A stretch of 64,000 nt of DNA from Comamonadaceae bacterium (lineage in GTDB: Bacteria; Pseudomonadota; Gammaproteobacteria; Burkholderiales; Burkholderiaceae_C): assembly GCA_947453965.1 (NCBI GenBank), contig CANGIQ010000004.1, positions 1-64,000 of the forward strand. Direction: 5' to 3'. The notes beneath the pieces are model-generated. The model made no database searches. It worked only from the letters and a program-made list of their open reading frames with translations, and was not told where the DNA came from. The number at the start of each line of letters is the position of its first letter. The stretch's first letter is position 1. This document shows, one piece after another, positions 36,158 to 44,008 of the stretch. Both the position numbers and the translations under genes were made by a program.

Positions 36158-37261
36158 TTACCGCGCCAGACGGGCCAATATCCTCAAATCGGGTCCGATT
36201 TGTGTCACTTCGTGAAACGATAAAGCTTGGGCGGCATCCAATGACGTGAACGGCCCCAGGTTGGTCATGCCCCGGCCTTGGCCCATCAACTTAGGGGCGA
36301 GGTAGGTCAGCAACTCGTCCACCAAGCCTTCGCGCAGTAAGGACCCATTGAGTTTGTGGCCCGCTTCCACATGCACTTCGTTGATGTGTTTGGCCCCCAG
36401 GTCTTTGAGCATGGCTGCGAGGTCGACCTTGCCTGAAGGGTTGGGCAAGCAGACCACTTGCGCACCTTGGGTCTCCAGCGCTTGGCGGCGCTCGGCGTTG
36501 TCCACCGCGCAGTAAATCCACACAGGGCGTTGCGGCGTGAACAGCTTGGCCGTGGTGGGTGTTTCGAGTTGGCTGTCCATCACCACCAGCGTGGGCTGGC
36601 GTGGCGTGGGCACGGCGCGCACATCCAGCTGTGGGTCGTCTTCCAGCACCGTGCCAATGCCCGTGAGCACAGCGCACGCGCGGGCACGCCAGGCGTGGCC
36701 GTCATCGCGTGCGGGAGAGGAGGTGATCCACTGGCTTGCGCCGTTTTCGAGGGCGGTTTGGCCATCGAGCGAAGCAGCGATCTTCATGCGCACCCACGGC
36801 ATGCCTTGGGTCATGCGTTTGAAAAAACCGATGTTGAGTTCGTGGGCCTCTGCACCCTGCAAACCCACCTCAACCTGTATGCATGCCGCGCGCAAGCGTG
36901 CGATGCCTTGGCCTGCGACTTGGGGGTTGGGATCTTCCAAGGCCACCACCACGCGGGCTAAGCCAGCGTGGATCAGTGCATCGCAACAGGGGCCGGTGCG
37001 GCCTTGGTGGCTGCAGGGCTCGAGCGTCACATACGCTGTGGCGCCTCGGACATCGTTGTTTTTAGCTTTCGCATCACGCAACGCCATCACTTCGGCATGG
37101 GCCTCGCCCGCGCGCTGGGTATGGCCGCTGCCCACCACCACGCCGTTCGCATTGGCGATGACGCAGCCTACGCGAGGGTTGGGTGAGGTGAGGTAGAGCG
37201 CGTCTTGTGCCAAGCCCAAGGCCTGCTGCATGAAAACTGTGTCGATGGGAGAAAAACTCAT
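36158..37261 (-). CDS. ribD: Bifunctional riboflavin biosynthesis protein RibD
   Basis: 367 aa with an N-terminal pyrimidine deaminase (zinc motif HAEVMALRDA with PCSHQGRTGPC) and a C-terminal 5-amino-6-ribosylamino-uracil reductase domain (WVRMKIAASLDGQTAL, EAGHKLNGSLLREGLVDEL). The start MSFSPIDTVFM at 37261 is chosen; the open frame continues upstream to 37315 into the hicB end, with no family support. It is the first gene of the rib-nusB run. No FMN riboswitch is visible upstream. Confidence 0.94.
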   Translation of the reverse strand: MSFSPIDTVFMQQALGLAQDALYLTSPNPRVGCVIANANGVVVGSGHTQRAGEAHAEVMALRDAKAKNNDVRGATAYVTLEPCSHQGRTGPCCDALIHAGLARVVVALEDPNPQVAGQGIARLRAACIQVEVGLQGAEAHELNIGFFKRMTQGMPWVRMKIAASLDGQTALENGASQWITSSPARDDGHAWRARACAVLTGIGTVLEDDPQLDVRAVPTPRQPTLVVMDSQLETPTTAKLFTPQRPVWIYCAVDNAERRQALETQGAQVVCLPNPSGKVDLAAMLKDLGAKHINEVHVEAGHKLNGSLLREGLVDELLTYLAPKLMGQGRGMTNLGPFTSLDAAQALSFHEVTQIGPDLRILARLAR

Positions 37262-37277
37262 GAGGGAATGTGATGCT

Positions 37278-37694
37278 TTATGCAATTTGGACGTACACAT
37301 GTTTGCCGAGCACATTCGCTGCTGCTTCGATTTGGTCTAGCTTGGACGCGTGACGCAAGTCAAACAGGCGGTCCACCTGCGGCATATGCCAACCCAGTCG
37401 TCTGGCGAGTTCAGCCTTTTTAATGCCCTGTTCGGTCATGGCTTGGTACACCCCCAATTTGGCGCATTCAAGTGCAGAGGGGCGCACGGTTTTTTGTCGG
37501 CTGCTCGGTTGGCTCGGAGTCGGTAAAGGCTTGCGCGCATCGACATAAAAAGACAAGCCGGTTTCCAGTGCGTCCACAGCGTTCAGCAAGGCTTCTTCTT
37601 TGTCGCGACCAAAGGTGATGGCTTCAGGCACATCGACAAACGTGACTAAGACAGTTCCGTTGTCAGGGGTGAGTGTCACGGGGTAATCAAACAT
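37278..37694 (-). CDS. hicB: HicB family antitoxin
   Basis: A 138-aa antitoxin with the HicB RNase-H-like N-terminal domain (MFDYPVTLTPDNGTVLVTF, ITFGRDKEEALLNAVDALE) and a C-terminal XRE-type HTH (KKAELARRLGWHMPQVDRLFD) for autoregulation. It follows hicA by 11 bases, in the common hicA-hicB order. It ends 16 bases before ribD, so read-through into the rib operon is possible. Confidence 0.92.
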   Translation of the reverse strand: MFDYPVTLTPDNGTVLVTFVDVPEAITFGRDKEEALLNAVDALETGLSFYVDARKPLPTPSQPSSRQKTVRPSALECAKLGVYQAMTEQGIKKAELARRLGWHMPQVDRLFDLRHASKLDQIEAAANVLGKHVYVQIA

Positions 37695-37705
37695 ATGTCA
37701 TTCCT

Positions 37706-37885
37706 TTACTTCAAGCCAAGTTGTCGTTTGATGGCTGCTTCCAGACCTTTGCCCAATTCAGTGGTCCCGTGCATCGGAAGAGTGGACTGTTTGCCATTGA
37801 GAAACACTTTGAGGTGAGAGCCTTTTCCGGGCTGAAACGTTGCGCCTTGTTGCGCTAACCATTTCTTGAGCTGTTTGGAATTCAT
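37706..37885 (-). CDS. hicA: HicA mRNA interferase toxin
   Basis: A 59-aa dsRBD-like toxin that cleaves mRNA. MNSKQLKKWLAQQGATF opens it, and GKGSHLKVFLNGK contains the catalytic His after Gly-Ser. TLPMHGTTELGKGL is the second conserved stretch. The start is the ATG at 37885; the longer open frame to 38236 is a shadow of the pilin gene. Confidence 0.92.
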   Translation of the reverse strand: MNSKQLKKWLAQQGATFQPGKGSHLKVFLNGKQSTLPMHGTTELGKGLEAAIKRQLGLK

Positions 37886-37911
37886 AATAACAGAAGTGTT
37901 GTGTTTCGGCG

Positions 37912-38322
37912 CTATCGCCCCCAGCACTGCGCCGCCGTTTGGCTCGCCCCCTGCACGCCGCGAACGCCCAGGTGGTTCAGAGTGAGGGTGCCGCAAATAT
38001 CTGTCACTTGCGGGCCTTGCGGCACGGCACTCAGGGTGTAGCTTTGCGCGCTGCTGACCACGCTCATCTTGTAGCGTTGCCCCTCGATTTGCAGCACGCT
38101 GGCGGGCACATCGGTTGCGGAGGGATAGCTGCCGTTGGCGCTGGCCGCGCGTTCCATCCAGTGCGCAGCTTGCAGCAAGGCCGCGCGTGCTTGGGCACGT
38201 TGGCTGCGCAAGATCAAGTCTTGGTAGCTGGGCCATGCCAAGCTGGCCAGCAAAGCCACGCAGGCCAGAGCGATGAGCAGTTCGATCAAGGTGAAGCCTC
38301 GTGATGCGCGTGGGTGTGACAT
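37912..38322 (-). CDS. Type IV pilin-like protein PilE
   Basis: A 136-aa (pre)pilin with the peptidase site RGFTLIELLIALACVALLA: cleavage after Gly, Glu at mature position 5, hydrophobic N-terminal helix. The C-terminal half has two cysteines (DICGTL and AQCWGR) that fit the pilin D-loop. The start is the ATG at 38322 (MSHPRASRG); 38337 would overlap pilX. It is last in the minor-pilin cluster. Confidence 0.85.
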   Translation of the reverse strand: MSHPRASRGFTLIELLIALACVALLASLAWPSYQDLILRSQRAQARAALLQAAHWMERAASANGSYPSATDVPASVLQIEGQRYKMSVVSSAQSYTLSAVPQGPQVTDICGTLTLNHLGVRGVQGASQTAAQCWGR

Positions 38323-38329
38323 GGTGTGT

Positions 38330-38974
38330 TCAGTCATGCAGCACATGCCAGCTGCGCCATTGGCCTGTGGGTGAGGTGTTGTTGTCGCGTGTCCAAATGG
38401 CTTGCAAGACGGTGCTGCTGCCAGGCATGACGCCCGTGGTCAGCGCCGTGATGCGATACACAAAGCTTGCGCTGGAGCTGGTGGTATTGGCGCGAGGAAA
38501 GACTTCCACCCAATACCAAGCGGTGTTGCTGCCATCAGGGCTGTCGGCTGTGCCCACGGCCAGGGCGGTGGCAGTTTGTGTTTTCCAGTAGCTGGCTTGG
38601 GCGGCATTGGCATTCAGCGTGTTGGGTGCACAAATGCCTGCACTGCATGGTGTGCCGCTGGCCTTCAGGCGTTGGCGCAGCAAGTCGTAGTCGCTGAGTG
38701 TGTTGGGGAAGAACGCGTGGGTCTGTGTGGCATCGCCTGCTGTGTGGCGCAAATTAGCCGCTGCATAGCTGCTGCTGGCGTTGCCGACAATGTCTGCGAG
38801 TGCCACCGGCAGCACGGCCTGGGCTTTGTGCTGGGTACGGAGCAGGTCGGCTTCGGCGTTGAGTAATTGAGCGTTGACCCACACGTTACGCCAAGCCAAC
38901 AACGCGGCCATGCTGGTGAGTGCGAGCATGACCAGCACTGTGGGGAGAGACAGACCCTGTGTGTGGTGCTTCAC
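38330..38974 (-). CDS. Minor pilin assembly protein PilX-like
   Basis: A 214-aa protein with an N-terminal hydrophobic helix (GLSLPTVLVMLALTSMAALL), a short basic leader and no Glu5, as in PilX. The body is Ala/Ser/Thr-rich (NASSSYAAANLRH), and AWYWVEVFPRA lies in the C-terminal part. It overlaps pilW by four bases. Confidence 0.78.
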   Translation of the reverse strand: MKHHTQGLSLPTVLVMLALTSMAALLAWRNVWVNAQLLNAEADLLRTQHKAQAVLPVALADIVGNASSSYAAANLRHTAGDATQTHAFFPNTLSDYDLLRQRLKASGTPCSAGICAPNTLNANAAQASYWKTQTATALAVGTADSPDGSNTAWYWVEVFPRANTTSSSASFVYRITALTTGVMPGSSTVLQAIWTRDNNTSPTGQWRSWHVLHD

Positions 38975-39735
38975 GGCATGACTCCTACTCGGTTACGTAG
39001 TGCGATGACGCGTTTGAAGACGCGCCGCATGCGGCCATCAACAGGCAGTGCCTCGCCTAGGCAACCCGCTTCACTGGCGTTGGACTGAGTGTTATGCACC
39101 GCAGCAACGCTGGCCACCCGCACACACACCTCAATGGCCAATACCTGTGCCATGTCGCTCACTTGATCTGCTGTTTTCCATTGAATGGTTTGTGCGTTCG
39201 GGTTCGCTTGGGCGTAGCGCAACTGAAAGTCTTCTACGCCTTCGGCCAAGGCTTGGTAGGTGCTGCCAACGAGGTTGAGGTCTTTGCAGCTCAACTCTTT
39301 GTTGGTGTTGAGTTTGTAGTCGTTGCGCACGCTGGAGTGGCTGCTGTGGGTGTTGCCCTGGCAGTCCGCGGCGTCCAGTGCATGCCAATGGCCTAGGGTG
39401 AGGCTTTCCACATATTTGCTGCCATTGACGCCGGCCACTGCAGCTTGGCCTACGTCTTCGCTAGGCGATACCTCGACGCTGAAGTGGTCTGTGTTGCTGC
39501 TGGGTAAGAGATAGACGGCCCCTGCCATCAGTGTCTGTTCACGGATGTTGCGCAAGGCCACACGTGCGTTGGCGTGCACCGCGTCGGCAGCGGCCATGGC
39601 ACGCCAGGTGTGTGCGCTGGTGGCATAGCTGGCGGTGGCTGCTGCGATGACAAGCAGACCCAGTGTTAGACCGATCAGCAACTCCGGCAAGGTGTAGCCG
39701 TGTTGTGCAAGGGTTGGGTGGATGGCGCGGTTCAT
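38971..39735 (-). CDS. Minor pilin assembly protein PilW-like
   Basis: A 254-aa prepilin-type protein. The site HGYTLPELLIGLTLGLLVIA has a cleavage Gly and a Glu at mature position 5. The family-typical QTLMAGAVYLLP and GVEDFQLRYA segments follow (the PilW comparison is from memory). The start MNRAIHPTL at 39735 overlaps the pilV stop by four bases; the in-frame Met at 39783 is rejected as it runs into pilV. Confidence 0.82.
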   Translation of the reverse strand: MNRAIHPTLAQHGYTLPELLIGLTLGLLVIAAATASYATSAHTWRAMAAADAVHANARVALRNIREQTLMAGAVYLLPSSNTDHFSVEVSPSEDVGQAAVAGVNGSKYVESLTLGHWHALDAADCQGNTHSSHSSVRNDYKLNTNKELSCKDLNLVGSTYQALAEGVEDFQLRYAQANPNAQTIQWKTADQVSDMAQVLAIEVCVRVASVAAVHNTQSNASEAGCLGEALPVDGRMRRVFKRVIALRNRVGVMP

Positions 39736-40235
39736 CGGTCTGGCCTCAAGAACAAACGCCAGCAACTCATGCCAGCGGGGCAAGGCGGTGTGCCAGAGGC
39801 CGTGTCGGTGCGGTAGCTTTCAAGGGCATCCTTCCAGGCGATCACGATGCCCCATCCACCGGTGCTGCCCGCCAAAGCAAACACGGCGGCATCACCTGCT
39901 GGGAGTTGTGTTTGCAGTGCATATTGCAACTGCTGCATGTCCCAGGCTGCGAGTTCGGTGCGTGTGCAAGCACGGGCACTGCAGTCTGTCGTGGTGGTGC
40001 TTGTGAGGGCGCCCCATGTTTTGGCGTACATCGCACGCTGTGGGGCATTCAGCTGCATGCGTTCAGCCAAGTCATCGGCGATGCCCATGGCCACGGAACG
40101 CATGAGCTGCTGGCGTTGCTGTGCCAGGGCCTGCTGATGCAACCACAACAAACCCAAGACGCCGAAGGTTAGCACCAACAAGGCCATCAGCGCTTCCATC
40201 AAAGCCACACCGCGTGGTGGGTGGTTCAGCTGCAT
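39732..40235 (-). CDS. Type IV pilus modification protein PilV
   Basis: A 167-aa prepilin-like protein starting PRGVALMEALMALLVLTFGVLGLLWL, the PilV/GspI-type leader. RSVAMGIADDLAERMQLN is the conserved helix following the hydrophobic region. Cysteines (CSARACTR and the PCPAGMSCW end) may form disulfides. It overlaps fimT by 10 bases and pilW by 4. Confidence 0.87.
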   Translation of the reverse strand: MQLNHPPRGVALMEALMALLVLTFGVLGLLWLHQQALAQQRQQLMRSVAMGIADDLAERMQLNAPQRAMYAKTWGALTSTTTTDCSARACTRTELAAWDMQQLQYALQTQLPAGDAAVFALAGSTGGWGIVIAWKDALESYRTDTASGTPPCPAGMSCWRLFLRPDR

Positions 40236-40750
40236 GACTCACCTGTTTGCCAGCGCAAACGACTGGCACTGTTCACGCACACCACGCTGGCGATGCTGGG
40301 TGAGGCGTTGAGCCGTGACTTGATGACCCACCGATCGCCCACCGTGCCCAAGTCACCGCGGGCATTGAGGGTGAGGGGCGTGGATTTGCTGAATGTGATC
40401 TGTAGTGCGGCTTGCACCTGCGAGGTCTGCAACACGGTTTGGGTGGTTTTGGTCACCAGTTGCCAACCGCAGCTCCAGTCGTTGTCGGCCGCGCTGCTCC
40501 ATGTGCAATCGCGCAAGCGCACAATTTGCACATCTTCTCCGCGTTGCAGTGCGCGCATGCGTGCGCTTTGCAGGTCGTTCATCAGTTGATCGCGAGCTAC
40601 CTCAACGCGACTGCGCTCTTGTGTCCGCTGCCAGTTGGGAATTGCCAGGGCCAATAAGACGCTGAGTAGGCCCACGCAGACCAAGAGTTCAACCAGTGTG
40701 AAGCCTTGTGATGAGCGTGAGTGAGGAGTAAAAAAACCTAGCGCTTGCAT
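40226..40750 (-). CDS. Pseudopilin FimT/GspH-like
   Basis: A 174-aa prepilin with SQGFTLVELLVCVGLLSVLL (cleavage Gly, Glu5) and a GspH/FimT domain (DQLMNDLQSARMRALQRGEDVQIV onwards). ATG at 40750 is the only in-frame start that keeps the leader. It has no recognisable Shine-Dalgarno sequence and lies inside a terminator-like hairpin (see that feature). First gene of the minor-pilin cluster fimT-pilV-pilW-pilX-pilE. Confidence 0.85.
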   Translation of the reverse strand: MQALGFFTPHSRSSQGFTLVELLVCVGLLSVLLALAIPNWQRTQERSRVEVARDQLMNDLQSARMRALQRGEDVQIVRLRDCTWSSAADNDWSCGWQLVTKTTQTVLQTSQVQAALQITFSKSTPLTLNARGDLGTVGDRWVIKSRLNASPSIASVVCVNSASRLRWQTGESCS

Positions 40751-40767
40751 GCTGCAAATGCTAGGTT
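40730..40767 (-). terminator. Hairpin with T-run over the fimT start codon
   Basis: On the minus strand AACCTAGC (40767-40760) pairs with GCTAGGTT (40742-40735). Inside it TTGCA pairs with TGCAA, leaving GCA at the tip and the fimT ATG in the inner stem. A run of T continues to 40730. The shape is that of an intrinsic terminator for nrdR, but it also buries the fimT start. A second small hairpin, TTTCGGC/GCCGAAA, lies at 40777-40795. Confidence 0.65.
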
Positions 40768-40803
40768 GGCGCGTGCTTTCGGCGTTTTGCCGAAACTCGA
40801 AAA

Positions 40804-41253
40804 CTACTTGCGAACTTCGTCCACCAAGCTCTTGAAGTCGTCAATGTCTTCAAAGCTGCGGTACACGCTGGCAAAGCGGATGTAGGCGACTTTGTCGAGC
40901 TTTTTGAGTTCACGCATCACCAGCTCACCAATGCGGGTGGAGGGCACTTCGCGTTGGCCCAAGGACATGAGTTTTTCTTCGATGCGCTCAATCGCGTTGT
41001 CCACCTGTTCGGTGCTGACTGGGCGTTTGCGCAACGCCAAGCCCATGGACTCTAAAAGCTTTTCGCGTTTGTATTCGATGCGACGGCCGTCTTTTTTGAC
41101 GATGTTGGGAAAGCTCACATCCGCGCGTTCGTAGGTGGTGTAGCGTTTTTCACAGGCCCCGCATTGGCGACGGCGACGGATGGAGTCGCCGTCTTCGGAC
41201 ATGCGAGTTTCGACGACTTGGGTTTCTAGGTGACCGCAGAAGGGACATTTCAT
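40804..41253 (-). CDS. nrdR: Transcriptional repressor NrdR
   Basis: A 149-aa repressor of ribonucleotide reductase genes. It has an N-terminal zinc ribbon with Cys3, Cys6, Cys31 and Cys34 ([11 protein letters not shown]...[14 protein letters not shown]) and an ATP-cone domain ([20 protein letters not shown]). Length and motifs are standard. It lies downstream of glyA beyond a repeat-rich gap. Confidence 0.97.
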   Translation of the reverse strand: MKCPFCGHLETQVVETRMSEDGDSIRRRRQCGACEKRYTTYERADVSFPNIVKKDGRRIEYKREKLLESMGLALRKRPVSTEQVDNAIERIEEKLMSLGQREVPSTRIGELVMRELKKLDKVAYIRFASVYRSFEDIDDFKSLVDEVRK

Positions 41254-41319
41254 TTTTTGTGCTCTCTTTTGCTTTTTTGTATGCGGTGCTTTTGTGTGCT
41301 TCTTTTTTTGCTGGGCTCG

Positions 41320-41397
41320 CTGAGGGCATTTGGTATTGGCCGCTTCCTCATACTGGGGTACCAGAAATCGTCAGCGGCCAATACCAAACACCCTCAG
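41320..41397. repeat. Inverted repeat A, 25-base arms
   Basis: The arm at 41320-41344 (CTGAGGG...TATTGGCCGCT) matches the reverse complement of 41373-41397 at 23 of 25 positions, with a 28-base loop. The loop contains CATACTGGGGTACCAGAAATC. It would form a long, GC-containing hairpin on either strand. Confidence 0.85.
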
Positions 41398-41500
41398 TCT
41401 GCGTCTGTGCTTTGCTTCGCTCGCACACTTCAGTCGAAATGAAAGGGCTGCAAAGTTGCAAAGCAACGAGCGAACCATTTCTAACCTCAAACAGCGCGGG

Positions 41501-41559
41501 GTTGGGGTACGGCGGGTGATGATTTCTGGCGCAGTATGAAGAACCCGCCGTACCCCAAC
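41501..41559. repeat. Inverted repeat B, perfect 17-base arms
   Basis: GTTGGGGTACGGCGGGT (41501-41517) and its exact reverse complement (41543-41559) flank a 25-base loop. The loop on the reverse strand reads TTCATACTGCGCCAGAAATC, nearly the same as the loop of repeat A, so the two hairpins are related copies in opposite orientation with unrelated stems. Confidence 0.85.
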
Positions 41560-41630
41560 TCTGTGCCATCTCCGGAGAAAATCCCCTCGAAACACAACAA
41601 CTTAGCGCGACAAAAACCAAAGCAGTCGCA

Positions 41631-41660
41631 AAAACAAAACCCCCGACACACAGGACGGGG
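41631..41660 (-). terminator. Probable terminator of glyA
   Basis: On the minus strand, just after the glyA stop, CCCCG and CGGGG can pair around a 10-base loop and are followed by a T-rich tract (TTTTGTTTTT). The stem is short but GC-only. Confidence 0.55.
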
Positions 41661-41672
41661 ATTGAGGAAAAG

Positions 41673-42917
<1,245 letters not shown>

Positions 42918-42975
42918 ACTGGCAGTCCTAGAAAAAGGTGGTGTCCCGGCTATAACTCAGAGGTTAGCGGCAGGG

Positions 42976-43097
42976 CTGCCCAGGCGAACGGCAAAACACC
43001 TCTGAAAGTAGAGGCTGCGCGCTTCCCAGTGGTCATACATCCACGTCAGCGGTACAGACCCAAGCCTGCACGCCTATCGCCAGTTGCGCACGGGTCT
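42976..43097 (-). promoter_or_regulatory. ZTP (pfl) riboswitch upstream of glyA
   Basis: Read on the minus strand, TGCGC (43090-43086) and GCGCA close the first helix around AACTGGCGAT, then GTGG/CCAC forms an internal helix followed by ACTGGGAAGC. The distal element GCCGTTCGCCTGGGCA ends the aptamer; its CGCC can pair with GGCG of ACTGGCGA as the known pseudoknot. These are the conserved blocks of the pfl motif, which binds ZTP/ZMP and often precedes glyA. Downstream, AGAGG can pair with either of two CCTCT segments, a possible switch. Confidence 0.88.
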
Positions 43098-43101
43098 GAG
43101 T

Positions 43102-43938
43102 TTACCGTGGTTCCTCTTCGGGACGGCCAAAGGGGGTCAAGCGCTGGGCTTTTTCCCACAAGCTCTCCAAGCGTGCGGTGGCGGCTTCGGCGGCAGTGGC
43201 CGGTGGCGGGGTGGTGGGCACTTTGACGCCCTTGGCCACTTGCTGCAAGCGGCTGTGTTCAGCGGCTACCTTGGCGGCGTAGCCGCTGTCGTCTTTGGCG
43301 TTGCCGGCGCCGACATAGAGCTTGAGGCCCCCTTCGACGCTGCCTGCGCGGGTGATGCATTCTTTGAGCACATTGACGCCCACGCGCAAATTGGCCACCG
43401 GATCAAACGCGGCCATGGCGCCACCAAAGCTTTGGTACTTGTCCACGTGAACCTTGGTCATGACTTGCATCAAACCTTGGGCCCCCACCGCGCTTTGAGC
43501 GAAGGGGTTGAAGCCCGATTCGACCGCCATCACGGCCAAAATCAAGGTGGGTTCCATGTCATTGCGTGGCCCTAAGTCGTAGGCTTCGCTGACCAAAGCG
43601 CTCACGGGTTCGGGTGCAACGCGGTATTTGCGGCTGAGCCAATAGGCCAAGTTCGCTTGTTGCTTGGGCAAATCACGGGGGTCGGTGGCGGTGGCGCGGT
43701 CGACGGCATCGACGTCGGATTCAATGCCGGTGGCGTCGTACTGGCGGTCTTGCAGCCAGCTGATCAGCTTGGCTTCGGTGACCACGCGCAAGTCAGGGCG
43801 TACCGTCAGCGCGACCACACAGAAAAACAAGGACAGGCCCAACAGCGCCATGCCATTGTGCGTGATGGCAAAAAAGCCCTGTGCCACATCTGCGGCAAAG
43901 GTTCGCATTCCTAGCTTGAATTGAGCGAACACGGGCAT
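43102..43938 (-). CDS. Lytic transglycosylase (SLT domain) with membrane anchor
   Basis: A 278-aa envelope protein with an N-terminal membrane anchor (MALLGLSLFFCVVALTV), a linker, an SLT domain with catalytic Glu in AVMAVESGFNPFAQSAVGAQGLMQVM, and GVNVLKECITRAGSVEGGLKLYVGAG for the fold end. It cleaves peptidoglycan to anhydromuropeptides. A Pro/Thr/Ala tail ends the protein. Its stop lies next to the riboswitch, and it is divergent from the DUF349 gene. Confidence 0.88.
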   Translation of the reverse strand: MPVFAQFKLGMRTFAADVAQGFFAITHNGMALLGLSLFFCVVALTVRPDLRVVTEAKLISWLQDRQYDATGIESDVDAVDRATATDPRDLPKQQANLAYWLSRKYRVAPEPVSALVSEAYDLGPRNDMEPTLILAVMAVESGFNPFAQSAVGAQGLMQVMTKVHVDKYQSFGGAMAAFDPVANLRVGVNVLKECITRAGSVEGGLKLYVGAGNAKDDSGYAAKVAAEHSRLQQVAKGVKVPTTPPPATAAEAATARLESLWEKAQRLTPFGRPEEEPR

Positions 43939-44008
43939 ATGAATAAATTTATAAATAAGAAGTAGTGAGAAATTTTAAAGCCTCGGCGACAATCACTGCA
44001 AATTTGCT

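Larger units (their letters stand above)
41254..41672. other. 419-base non-coding gap between glyA and nrdR
   Basis: No convincing coding frame is present. It holds two large inverted repeats described separately, a T-rich stretch just upstream of nrdR (41262-41312 on the plus strand) and a terminator-like hairpin after glyA. Between the two repeats (41398-41500) I see no feature. Confidence 0.7.

Noticed and set aside
36158-37300. An FMN riboswitch upstream of ribD
   Set aside because: The leader between hicB and ribD is only 16 bases and no conserved RFN blocks are present.
41501-41559. Repeat B as an integron attC site
   Set aside because: The ends read GTTGGGG...CCCCAAC, the reverse of the RYYYAAC...GTTRRRY order expected for attC, and there is no integrase or cassette array.
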